Below are positions 17,285-26,000 of a stretch of 42,360 nucleotides of DNA, piece by piece. Source of the DNA: an uncultured Lachnospiraceae bacterium. Its GTDB lineage: Bacteria > Bacillota > Clostridia > Lachnospirales > Lachnospiraceae. Below the pieces are notes generated by a model. The model was given only the letters and a program-made list of their open reading frames with translations. It ran no database searches and was not told the DNA's origin. The DNA is taken from positions 1 to 42,360 of the forward strand of contig CACYTU010000046.1 in NCBI GenBank assembly GCA_902777355.1, written 5' to 3'. Each line of letters starts with the position of its first letter. The first letter of the stretch is position 1. A program made the position numbers and the translations under genes.

Positions 17285-18411
17285 CTCATCCTTCGCCCCG
17301 CGCTCCCTTTGCGGACTCTTCCCTGGATCAGATAGTCATCTCCAAGTCTGGAGACCTCGGTTCCTTCCAGCATAAAAGCCAGCCTGGGATCCATCACTCC
17401 TCTGCCTTCGACCGGGGATTTGGCGTCAGCTCCGCCGAATATTTTCGGTGAGATATAAGCCGCCACGCGGTTGACGACTCCGCTGCTGAGGGCCGACCAG
17501 TTGAGCGTGCCGCCGCCTTCCAGCAGAATGCTGTCGATTTTTTCCTCTCCCAGCTTTCTCATCAGCTCCGGCAGGTCGGGATGTCCGTCTGTACGCTTTA
17601 CTTTCAGGATCCTGCATCCCTTGTCCTCGAAGCGGGATATCTTCTCTATGTCGTCTGTGCAGGTCGCAAAGATAGTCGGCACCCGTTCCGCTGTCCTGAC
17701 AATATTACAGTCCAAGGGGGTCCTGAGATTTGTGTCACAGATGATCCTCACCGGATTTTTCGAATCCGGGAGGCGGCAGGTAAGCATAGGGTCATCGGCG
17801 AGCACTGTGCCCACTCCGACCATGATCCCGCTGAGATCGTGCCGCAGCTTCTGCACATGCCCTCTTGCCTTCTCTCCGGTGATCCACTTCGATCTGCCTG
17901 TGAAGGCGGCGATCTTGCCGTCCAGAGTCATCGCGTATTTCATGACGACATAGGGCGTCCCTGTCCTGATAAAGTGAAAAAATATCTCGTTGGCCTTGTC
18001 GCATTCCTCCCGGAGTACCCCTTCTGTGATCTCCACTCCGTGGTCTTTAAGAATCTGAATTCCTTTGCCGCACACCTGGGGATTGGGATCTCCGCTGCCT
18101 ATGACCACCCTCCGGATCCCCGCCTCCAGGATCGCGTCGGTACAGGGAGGCTGCCTGCCATGGTGGCAGCAGGGTTCCAGTGTCACATACATGGTCGCTC
18201 CTGCCAGAGGTTCCGTGCAGTGCCTGAGGGCGTTTCTCTCTGCGTGCAAGTCTCCGTAACGCTCATGGTATCCTTCCGCGATTACAGTCCCGTCATCCCG
18301 GACGATCACCGCTCCGACCACGGGATTGGGGGAAACCCATCCCCGGCCCTTTTCGGCCAGTTCCAGCGCCCGCCTCATATAGAATTCATCTGGCTTTCTC
18401 TGCTCTGCCAT
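17266..18411 (-). CDS. ribD: Bifunctional riboflavin deaminase/reductase
   Basis: The ATG has GGAGG about ten bases upstream. The 381-residue protein has an N-terminal deaminase domain (residues 1-145) with the zinc site HAE (DLHAERNAL) and PCCHHGRQPPC. A C-terminal reductase domain follows (about 150-365), with KYAMTLDGKIA, SKWITG and GIMVGVGTVLADDPMLT. It carries out the second and third steps of riboflavin synthesis. It is the first gene of the rib operon, about 560 bases downstream of the FMN aptamer. The C-terminus (KGSAGRRMSGDVLC) runs into a tandem repeat and may be recent. Confidence 0.96.
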   Translation of the reverse strand: MAEQRKPDEFYMRRALELAEKGRGWVSPNPVVGAVIVRDDGTVIAEGYHERYGDLHAERNALRHCTEPLAGATMYVTLEPCCHHGRQPPCTDAILEAGIRRVVIGSGDPNPQVCGKGIQILKDHGVEITEGVLREECDKANEIFFHFIRTGTPYVVMKYAMTLDGKIAAFTGRSKWITGEKARGHVQKLRHDLSGIMVGVGTVLADDPMLTCRLPDSKNPVRIICDTNLRTPLDCNIVRTAERVPTIFATCTDDIEKISRFEDKGCRILKVKRTDGHPDLPELMRKLGEEKIDSILLEGGGTLNWSALSSGVVNRVAAYISPKIFGGADAKSPVEGRGVMDPRLAFMLEGTEVSRLGDDYLIQGRVRKGSAGRRMSGDVLC

Positions 18412-18491
18412 TTGCTGTCTCCCTCCTTCCGGTCAATCCTCATTGGATTTACCCCGGGTTGATATTTCTTTGATTTCCAATTCAGTCCATG

Positions 18492-18520
18492 CGTATAAAT
18501 TCAACCCATGCATATAACAA
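18492..18520 (-). promoter_or_regulatory. Possible internal promoter before ribD
   Basis: On the minus strand TTGTTA, a 17-base spacer and TATACG lie downstream of both leader hairpins. If active it would bypass the riboswitch. The match is only fair. Confidence 0.25.
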
Positions 18521-18524
18521 ACAC

Positions 18525-18560
18525 AAAAAAATGCCCCGGACTTGAGGTTCTGCCGGCATT
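18525..18560 (-). terminator. Second terminator-like hairpin of the ribD leader
   Basis: On the minus strand AATGCCGG pairs with CCGGGGCATT, with a two-base bulge, followed by a run of seven T. It lies 114 bases before the ribD start. Confidence 0.6.
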
Positions 18561-18775
18561 TCTCCGTTTTTTAGAAAAGGCCATTTAGGGGATTCCAAGA
18601 GAATACCGCCCACTTTTCGTCAAAGCGGGAGCTGTCAGACAGTTCCTGAATCAGGGCATACTTTTTAAAAGAAATTTCCGTCAATTTTTCAGCAAGACCC
18701 CTGCGGATCGTTTTCCGCCGGGCACTCCGAACAATAAAATTCCGAAAAATAAAGCAGAAACAATTGTCATGAAAC

Positions 18776-18810
18776 AAAAAAACCCCGGAACTTTTCTATT
18801 TGTTCCAGAG
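18776..18810 (-). terminator. FMN-riboswitch expression-platform terminator
   Basis: On the minus strand CTCTGGAAC and GTTCCGGGG form a 9-bp stem (with G-T pairs), followed by TTTTTTT. It lies about 165 bases downstream of the aptamer and is the likely FMN-controlled stop. Confidence 0.7.
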
Positions 18811-18976
18811 CTTCGTTTCATAATGGATCATAATGAAGAGAATCATGTATCAGTCAGAACACGCATCCGCACTGTCCCGGCATGCGCCGGATCCGGCAGA
18901 TGACGACGACACAAACGCAACCCGGGACTTTTCCGTCCCGAAATGCACTCAGATTATCTCTGCTGATTCCATCCGA

Positions 18977-19085
18977 AATCTTCTTCCATCCAGACTATAC
19001 TGTCGGCCTCGGAGTTTCACCGGGTCATGCCTTGCGGCTCGTGGGCTATACCACCGGTAGGGACTTTCACCCTGCCCTGAAGATT
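18977..19085 (-). ncRNA. FMN riboswitch (RFN element)
   Basis: Read on the minus strand, the sequence contains the hallmark blocks of the RFN element: TCTTCAGGGCAGGGTGAAA, TCCCTACCGGTGG, AGCCCACGAGCC, the GCAAGGCATGACCCGGTG arm, ACTCCGAGGCCGACAGTATA and GTCTGGATGGAAGAAGA. P1 is AATCTTC (19085-19079) with GAAGATT (18983-18977). FMN binding lowers expression of riboflavin genes. It precedes ribD, with a promoter 19 bases before its 5' end. Confidence 0.95.
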
Positions 19086-19110
19086 CTTTATAAGATTAAA
19101 TTACTTTAAC

Positions 19111-19139
19111 ACTATACAGCAGTGAACAGAACCTGTCAA
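19111..19139 (-). promoter_or_regulatory. Sigma-A promoter of the rib operon
   Basis: On the minus strand TTGACA (19139-19134), a 17-base spacer and TATAGT (19116-19111) match the sigma-A consensus closely. Transcription would begin near 19104, just ahead of the FMN aptamer. Confidence 0.85.
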
Positions 19140-19302
19140 CAAGTCATGCGTTCGGAAATGTACTCCGAATGAACAAAAATGTACGCATATCTTTTTTACT
19201 GAAATGCAAATGTCATTTTTTAAAAAAGTCTCGTCATCTGCACAGAAAGATTTTAAACATGCAAAACACCTCCACAAACTCCGGCATTCCCGGAGCCTGT
19301 GA

Positions 19303-19440
19303 AGGTGCCAAATAACTGGTTGTGCTGTGAAGGTGCCAAATAACTTGTTTTTTTGTGAAGGCGCCAAATAACTGGTTGTGTTGTGAATGTGCCAAATAAC
19401 TTGTTTTTTTGTGAAGGCGCCAAAAAGCTTGTTGAATTCT
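19303..19440. repeat. Tandem repeat, about 28-bp units
   Basis: About five units of GTGAAGG(T/C)GCCAAATAACT(T/G)G plus a T- or TTGTG-rich tail lie between the rib promoter and the end of the NifX-FKBP gene. A small hairpin, CTCCGG and CCGGAG, lies at about 19277-19295. No gene is seen in 19140-19468. Confidence 0.85.
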
Positions 19441-19468
19441 TCCCGGAACAGATCCTGCGGTCAGGCTC

Positions 19469-20362
19469 TTACTGCACTTCCACCAGCTCGATGCGGAAGT
19501 TGAGCTCCTTGCCGGCCATCTCATGGTTGGCGTCAAGAGTGATCATCTTCTCATCCTTGGCTGTCACAGTGACAGGGAAGGGCTGTCCCATCATATTTCT
19601 GAGGAAGACGCGCTCACCGACATTCAGGTCCTCGGAGCCGGGGAGCTGACTGATCTCAATGGTGATGATATTTTCGGGATCAGGCATGCCGTAGGCTTCC
19701 TCGGGCATCAGGTGGATGTCGACTGTCTGGCCGACTTCCATGTCAGCCACTGCCTGGTCGAAGCCTCTGATCATCATGCCGGCGCCGCAGATGAAATCCA
19801 GGGTCTGGCCGCGGTCATAAGAGGAATCGAACTGTGTTCCATCGTTGAAAGTACCTCTGTAGTGGACTCTGCAGGTTCTTCCTGCATTTCTGCCTTCCAG
19901 AATGATCTGAGGAGCACCGCCGCCACAGCAGCCTCCGCAGCTTTCTCCGCATCCTTCTTCGCCGCAGCCTTCTTCGCCGCAGCCTTCTTCACCATCGCCG
20001 TGATGGCCGCACTCATGGCCCTCGCCGTGATGATGGTGGTCACAGTTGGCGCCCGTGGACACCAGGCTGCCGGCAAGATAATCACGGACTGCCTGGTCCG
20101 CATCCCCTTCGGCACCTGCCACCACTGTGATTCCCGCCTGCTGCAGAGCATTCATGGCACCGCCGCCCAGGCCGCCGCAGATCAGCACTTCGATGACCTT
20201 GTCCGCCAGAAGTCCCGCCAGCGCGCCGTGGCCGACACCGTTGGATCCGATCACCTCGGCGGAGACGATCTTTCCGTCTTCCACATCATAGACCTTAAAA
20301 GTCTCAGTTCTTCCGAAATGCTGAAAAATATTACCGTTGTCATAAGTTACTGCAATTTTCAT
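19469..20362 (-). CDS. NifX/NifB-like domain fused to a SlyD-like FKBP isomerase
   Basis: The ATG at 20362 (MKIAVTYDNGNIFQHFG) matches the conserved start of NifX/NifB/NafY-like domains, which bind iron-molybdenum or iron-sulfur clusters (residues about 1-105). Residues about 107-140 form a His/Cys/Gly/Glu-rich linker with HHHH, CGHH and repeated EEGCG and GCC, a likely metal-binding stretch. Residues about 143-297 are a SlyD-type FKBP with VHYRGTFNDG, TQFDSS, GAGMMIRGFDQAV, PEEAYG and the inserted flap with its chaperone-like C-terminal part. The frame is open to 20614 upstream, but without a convincing ribosome site. I infer a metal-handling or metalloenzyme-folding role. No nif genes are near. 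The Cys/His linker is coded by tandem repeats. Confidence 0.85.
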   Translation of the reverse strand: MKIAVTYDNGNIFQHFGRTETFKVYDVEDGKIVSAEVIGSNGVGHGALAGLLADKVIEVLICGGLGGGAMNALQQAGITVVAGAEGDADQAVRDYLAGSLVSTGANCDHHHHGEGHECGHHGDGEEGCGEEGCGEEGCGESCGGCCGGGAPQIILEGRNAGRTCRVHYRGTFNDGTQFDSSYDRGQTLDFICGAGMMIRGFDQAVADMEVGQTVDIHLMPEEAYGMPDPENIITIEISQLPGSEDLNVGERVFLRNMMGQPFPVTVTAKDEKMITLDANHEMAGKELNFRIELVEVQ

Positions 20363-20914
20363 CTGTTCTTTTTTCCTCTCTTTCAGATATGCCGGAGCTC
20401 TCCTGCGATGAGCCCCCGGAAAGTAGTTCGTGAAAACAATCTCTCCGACGGAATCCGCAGAGGTTTGCGGCACTCGATTATCGACGCAAATCTCCGAAAG
20501 ACCGGATATGCGGGCATATCCGTCTTTGCGGACGCTTGCTCGCTGTTTAATCAATCTTCCGCAGCGTGCCGCAGCACGCAAGTAGATTAAATTTAACGCA
20601 ATTGAATATATCATGTCAAGGGTATGTTTCCCTGTTTGGACAGCGGTTTTTTCCAGACTTTGGATAAAGTAATATTTTCCTGCCCGGGCTGCAGTTTTAT
20701 TCTGCCCGAGCTGTTGTATATTTCCATGTCTGGAAAGGTATATTTCCTTATCCGGATAGTGTTTTACTGCCCTGCCCGGGTATATTTACATTCCCTTCTT
20801 TTATTTTCTTCCGCAGAAAAATCACCGTATCAGAGAATGTTAGTATTGAATTGTCTGAGGACAGCACGGCATGATTCTATGCCGGGGCAGGGAAAAAGGC
20901 TGTATTTGTATTGT

Positions 20915-21039
20915 ATGATGTAAAGGTCAAAAGCCAGGAAAAGGCTCTGAGTCTCGTCAATATGCACATACAACCGCAGGACCATTGCGAGCGGCCGGTA
21001 CTTGGGCGCTGGTTAACCACCTTTTGACCCCGACATCAT
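20915..21039. mobile_element. MITE-like element, copy 2, with terminal inverted repeats
   Basis: The ends are ATGATGTAAAGGTCAAAAG (20915-20933) and CTTTTGACCCCGACATCAT (21021-21039), inverted copies with three differences. TTGT flanks both ends (20911-20914 and, overlapping the end base, 21039-21042), a possible target duplication. It has no coding capacity. The left 75 bp recur at 6089-6163. Confidence 0.65.
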
Positions 21040-21162
21040 TGTATATCACATCCTGCCCAGAGTGTGACGAGCAGACCTGCGACTTCTTTATTCCATGAAT
21101 CATTCCATGAATTATTCCATGTATCCTCGCATGAATCCTTAAAACTCCTTATTTCTTTTAAA

Positions 21163-21184
21163 GTATCCGCAATTGCGATACAAT
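21163..21184 (+). promoter_or_regulatory. Candidate operator/promoter of the kinase module
   Basis: A near-perfect palindrome, GTATCCGCAATTGCGATAC (21163-21181), overlaps a possible -10 box TACAAT (21179-21184). A weak -35, TTTAAA, lies 16 bases upstream. This suggests repressor control of the downstream module, but no regulator gene is adjacent. Confidence 0.3.
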
Positions 21185-21251
21185 AGGTTGAGCACGAATA
21201 CCTACTGTTCCGCTTTGCAGGATCAGGACAGAAACAGAATGGAGTGGACGA

Positions 21252-22829
21252 ATGCAGGATTTTACAAATTTATGGAAAGAACAGGATTTGCCTTCCGGCG
21301 AGACAACCAGACTCGACAACGCCCAGGACCAGTTCAATCTCTGGCTGAAAGAGAACGGTTTTTCCGAAGACGCGCTGGTCAACCCGGAAGAAAGCAGCCC
21401 TTTTGAGGATTCTTTTCAGGATCCGGATGACAACACCTGGAAATTCGAGGCAGGTTCCGCCGATGAAAATGAAGTATTCAAAAGCTTTTTTGCCTACATA
21501 CAGAAGAATGTGACCAGTGTTCCTCCCCACAGATATCTTCTGCGCCGCCTCCTGAGTCATTTCGGGATTTTTATCGGAACAAACAATTTCGAAGGTCTCT
21601 GGCAGCACGTGGAAAACGAAAAGTGGCGTATCTCCGGTGCGAACGGAAAGACCATGCTCAGTCCGTCACTTGAAGATAAGCTTGCCTCCGGAGAGGGCGG
21701 TACAGCTGAATCCATGGACGAAAAAGATTACAAAGAGATCATCACCGTCCTCAGCAACCGGCTCAAAGAATGTTTCCCTGATGGCATGATCAAAGGAGCC
21801 TGGACGACCTGGTTCCGCCAGCTGATCAAGGATCCCAATGTCGACCGGCTTCGCATGCTGGCTCTGGCCCTTAAATGGGACTGGGATACTTATCATCTTT
21901 TCAAGGCAAAAGTCCTCAAACGCCGCGCCCTGAATCTTCTGGACTGTGAAGACATTCTCGTTTTTATCAGCCTGAACTTTGCGCCCCAGTGCGGCAGAGA
22001 GCCTTTCGGGACCTATCTGAGCCTGCGGGATATTTATCTGGCGCCGCCCGCTTCCCGGCCTGACTCCGAAGCGGATCCTGAAAGCAGTGGAACTGCCGGA
22101 ACCGATACGGAAGAGAACAGTTCCGTAAAAATCGGGGATATGCTGAGCGAACTCCTGAGCCCCCACGGCGGTGTAAGCTCCCTCGACATTGACACACTGC
22201 TTTCGGAGCCGGACGAAAATCTGCTCCGGGTGATCCGGAAAGTAAACGAACTGAACAGCCGGAAAGTCATGCGCAGTCCCCAGAAAGTCTTCCTGGAGCA
22301 ATGGGATCAGTTCATGTATCACCTCTCTGTCCGGGAGGAATACTCCGGCTACGATAAGACAAACAAGCACCGTGTCTTCAAATATCTGTACGGCGAGAAT
22401 GTCGAGAGGCAGGTCAGCAGCTCAGGCGGCAACAGGATCGCGGATCTGCCGGACAGCAAAATGGCCCGCCTTGCGCCCGGCGGAGAAAAAGATTTTTACC
22501 TCGACAGTCAGGAATTTCTCGACACGCGTATCCGCGACAGTCTTTTTTATACTGTCAACTTTACATCCGACGAAGTGCGGCAGCGAAATCTGCTTCTCAC
22601 CATGGCATTTTTGAATTATGTCTATCTGGGAGGACTTCCGTCTTCCTATGAGATGAGAGTCGGTGAATTTTCATACAATGTTACAGACCTGCTGAATCAG
22701 TGCGGTTTTATGTCCCTGCACAGCGCGAGCGCCTACGACACTTTCCTCAAGCTTCTTTTGTCCTGCGAAGACCCCTTTGAGCTCTTCCGCTTTATCTGGC
22801 ACAAAAAGACAGAATCGGAATTCTGCTGA
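21252..22829 (+). CDS. Unrecognised 525-residue helical protein, module gene 1
   Basis: GGAG lies seven bases before the ATG. The product is soluble, with no signal or membrane segment. It is acidic at the N-terminus (NPEESSPFEDSFQDPDDN) and mostly helical after residue 75. Around residues 180-260 it reads LRMLALALKWDWDTYHLFKA, RRALNLLDCEDILVFISLNF, which resembles helical repeats I recall in clostridial proteins found beside kinase-domain genes (unverified). Residues about 270-300 are a Ser/Thr/Glu-rich linker. The C-terminal 100 residues (RQRNLLLTMAFLNYVYLGGL, YDTFLKLLLSCEDPFELFRF) look like a compact helical domain. The next gene follows after 193 bases on the same strand and encodes a protein kinase, so it may be a substrate, adaptor or effector. 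No function is assigned. Confidence 0.8.
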   Translation: MQDFTNLWKEQDLPSGETTRLDNAQDQFNLWLKENGFSEDALVNPEESSPFEDSFQDPDDNTWKFEAGSADENEVFKSFFAYIQKNVTSVPPHRYLLRRLLSHFGIFIGTNNFEGLWQHVENEKWRISGANGKTMLSPSLEDKLASGEGGTAESMDEKDYKEIITVLSNRLKECFPDGMIKGAWTTWFRQLIKDPNVDRLRMLALALKWDWDTYHLFKAKVLKRRALNLLDCEDILVFISLNFAPQCGREPFGTYLSLRDIYLAPPASRPDSEADPESSGTAGTDTEENSSVKIGDMLSELLSPHGGVSSLDIDTLLSEPDENLLRVIRKVNELNSRKVMRSPQKVFLEQWDQFMYHLSVREEYSGYDKTNKHRVFKYLYGENVERQVSSSGGNRIADLPDSKMARLAPGGEKDFYLDSQEFLDTRIRDSLFYTVNFTSDEVRQRNLLLTMAFLNYVYLGGLPSSYEMRVGEFSYNVTDLLNQCGFMSLHSASAYDTFLKLLLSCEDPFELFRFIWHKKTESEFC

Positions 22830-23022
22830 AAAACCATACCGTTCCCGGACAGACGGACAGACAGACAGGAGCCGCACGATCATCGCAGACAAATGACAGC
22901 CGTCGACACGGTCCGGTCAGAGATCATGACCGGCAGGATAAAGACAGGCTGCGCCTGCAGCCGCACTGAAGAAGAAGGCACAGATCAATAACCTGCATCA
23001 GCGAAAAAAGGAGATGTTTACG

Positions 23023-26000
23023 ATGGCGGAGCGAATTCTGATAAATAAAAGCAAAAAGGCAGGAAAGCGTATTCCCATGCCGGAGGGTACCGTTTTCCCG
23101 GTCACGGGAACAGATATCCTGATCGCGAGAGACGGAAAAGAAAACGAGTATTCCTCCGGCAGCACATGTCTGGTCTACAGAGGACATATTGTGTCCGGAA
23201 CCGGGATCGTGACCGGCATGCATGTGATCATAAAAGAATACTATCCCTCCTCCTGCAGTGATTCTGGCGGACTGGTCCGCCTTCCCGACGGTTCCCTGGT
23301 TCTGGAAAAAGGCGGGGAGGCAGACGTTTCTTTTTATAAAAACAAAGAGCAGTTTCTGCAGGGTCTGGAGTACCAGAAGGAACTGGCGGGCTCCAATGCC
23401 ATGGAGATTTCCATCCGCCCCCTCTTTATCAGCAACTGGGGGAACACCGTCTATATCATCAGCGACGCCCACAGGGGCAGCGACCTCAATCTCCATTCCC
23501 CCGGCTCTCTGAAGGAGGCGGTCTCCGTCGCGATCTCCTTCGCGGAGACAATGGGGATCCTGCACGAAAACGGCTATATCATGACCGATATCAAAGCGGA
23601 TAATTTTCTGTGGATCCAAAAGCCCAACTCCGTCCGGATCATCGATTCCGACAGCCTTGTGCCCTTCAGGGATCCGGTCCGCATGATGCAGAAACCCCTG
23701 TTTGCCAACAAGAATCACCGTGCTCCGGAGCTGGACTTTCTGCAGATCAAGATGCGGGAAGGGATTCCGGCGAAGGAAATGCGGATGCTCAAAAGGGTCA
23801 TGCTGACTCCCCAGACCGACCTGTACTCTGAAGGAGTCTTCTTTTTTGAACTCTTTTTCAAAAGACTTCCGGGATTCTCCGACTTCAGGTCCTATATAAA
23901 GCAGTGCGCAGAGAATAAGACCGACGGAAAGCAGCAGCTGATCGATGAGCTCGCAGCCCTGTACGGGTCCGAGATCAGGGAATCAGGCTCGGATACCACC
24001 CGGCTGCTGTCCTCTGTCCTGTCAATTCTCGAAAAAATGCTGATTCGCAATCCCGCCGAGCGGAGGTCCATGGGATACCGCGCCGACGGGGCCCTCGTTT
24101 CCGATTTAGAAGAAATCTATGCCCAGCTCTCCTCGGATAAGATCGTACTGCGCCGCGAAGCCGCCAGCGCCAACGCCAGATTCACCGCATACAACCTGCT
24201 GCAGAAATACCCGCTCTTCGACTATGCCGTGCCCGCAGCCCTGAATGCCCGCCCTTGTGCCGCCACAAAAGCTGCCGCTGAGACCAACGGGAAAGCTGCC
24301 GCCGGCACCTATGGAGAGGCTGCCGCTGGCACCGACGGGAAAGCTGCCGACGGCACCTATGGGGAAGCTTCCGCTGGCACCGACGGGAAAGCTTCCGTCT
24401 GTGCCGTCACAAAAGCTGCCGCAGGAAAAGAGCTCCGTGTCGCCATTGTCGGAAGCCACGTCATGCGGACAGACATACTCTCCGCTGTGCTGTCCATCGG
24501 ACAGATGCCGGATATGCCCCTGGTCGTGGAACTGATCTCCGAAGACGCGGAAGCTTTCTGGAAGGATTATTTATCGAAAAAGAACAACCCCGGACTTGCC
24601 GGGGCAGTGACCTGGGAATATGCGCAGGACAGCAGAGACGGTCAGTCACCTGCCTCCATGGAATTCGACGACCGGCTGGTCTCCCGCCCCCTCGCCCATC
24701 TGATCATTGACAGGCGGGGCTGGCCGGAATCGCGTGTAAGAAACTACTCAGGCACCAAAGCCGCTTCTCCCGATAAGTCAACAGATGCCGGCCATGAGCC
24801 TTATCCCGGCTATTACATCATCCTGGAGGAAAGCCCGGAGAAGAAAAAGGCCTGGATCAGATATGCCGCCCGCAGGGCAGCACAGATGAAGCAGGCCGCG
24901 AAAACGGCAATGATTGAGGACCTTTCAATGACTGCGGACATTTCAATGGCTGCAGATATTTCAATGGCTGCGGAAATGAAGCGGGCTGCCGGAAAAGACC
25001 GGGTGGCAGGCGCCGGCGTTCCCGGACCTGTTTTCATCGGTTATCTCAGATTTGAAAATGAAGAGCCTTCCCTGCGGGAATCCCTTTCTGACAGCAGTCT
25101 GCTGGCGGACTCCTTCACCCGAAAGAATTCTGACAGCCTGTTCCCGCACAATCAGAATACAGCTTCCTCCGCTGAGGTTCCCTATACTCTCTATGCGATC
25201 AGCGCGGAGGCTTTTACAGAGGATTACTCGGAAAAAATGTTTTCCGAAAAAATCTACCACATGGGTCTGATGGCTCACGCCTATTACTGCAAAGCCCTGG
25301 ATTCCGACGAAGAAATCGATATGGCTGCTCTGGAGCGGGATTTCCGAAAAGATTTTTACAATATCACTTCCTCCGAGCGATGTGCCCTGCACGGCGTCTA
25401 CAAAATGTCAGGCATCGGGATCGACAGCAAAAGACCCGGACATATCAGAAAATTCAACCGTATGATCAATGATCCTGCCGTCCTGGAAAAGCTGGCCTGG
25501 CTGGAGCACCTGAGCTGGACGGCCTTCATGCTCACATCGGGCGCAGTCCCGGTGTCCATGGACGAGTTTGAAAAATATGCCTATACCGGCTCCAATGACT
25601 GGAAAGATAAATCCAACAGCGCCCACATTCGTCATCCCCTGCTCGTGGCTTCGGGATACAGCACGGAAAACACCCTTCAGGGAATCCAGTCTCCCGAAGA
25701 GATCACGCCGGAAATGTTTGAGCGCCTGGATCCTCTGGACAAGGTCTCGGTCCGGATCACACGCTGGTACGCCTCCCGGCGGGAGGATTTCAAGGCCTGC
25801 TATCTGACCTGGCTGGAAGACCTTACGGCCCTCTGCAAAGGGACTGCCCGCACAGGCGGAGCTTCCCTGCCCGAAACCGCGGAGCCTGCCGGCACGGCAT
25901 TTTTGCCCTCTGGAAAAAACAGCCCCGGGGAGCATGATACACTTCAGGAGCAAAAGAATGCACAGGAGACACCCGGCGAAGAGACCGTCCTTCTTCTATC

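Larger units (their letters stand above)
20363..21251. other. Gene-free spacer with hairpins, repeats and a mobile element
   Basis: No gene is supported. About 20464-20582 carries several hairpins: TTTGCG/CGCAAA, a strong stem of GGATATGC/GCATATCC with flanking AAAGAC/GTCTTT around 20493-20532, and GCGTGC/GCACGC near 20560-20580. They may structure the leader of the minus-strand fusion gene. About 20630-20775 has loose repeats built on TCCTGCCCGGGCTG. The MITE-like copy and a promoter candidate complete the stretch. Confidence 0.5.

Noticed and set aside
18571-18777. 68-residue open frame in the rib leader
   Set aside because: It has only a TTG start placed next to a poly-T terminator, no ribosome-binding site, and overlaps the region between the two leader hairpins.
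18833-19109. Plus-strand frames over the FMN aptamer
   Set aside because: They are opposite to a strongly recognised riboswitch and lack ribosome sites.
20363-20614. Upstream extension of the NifX-FKBP gene by 84 residues
   Set aside because: The extension passes through hairpins and has no ribosome site, while MKIAVTYDN is the conserved domain start.
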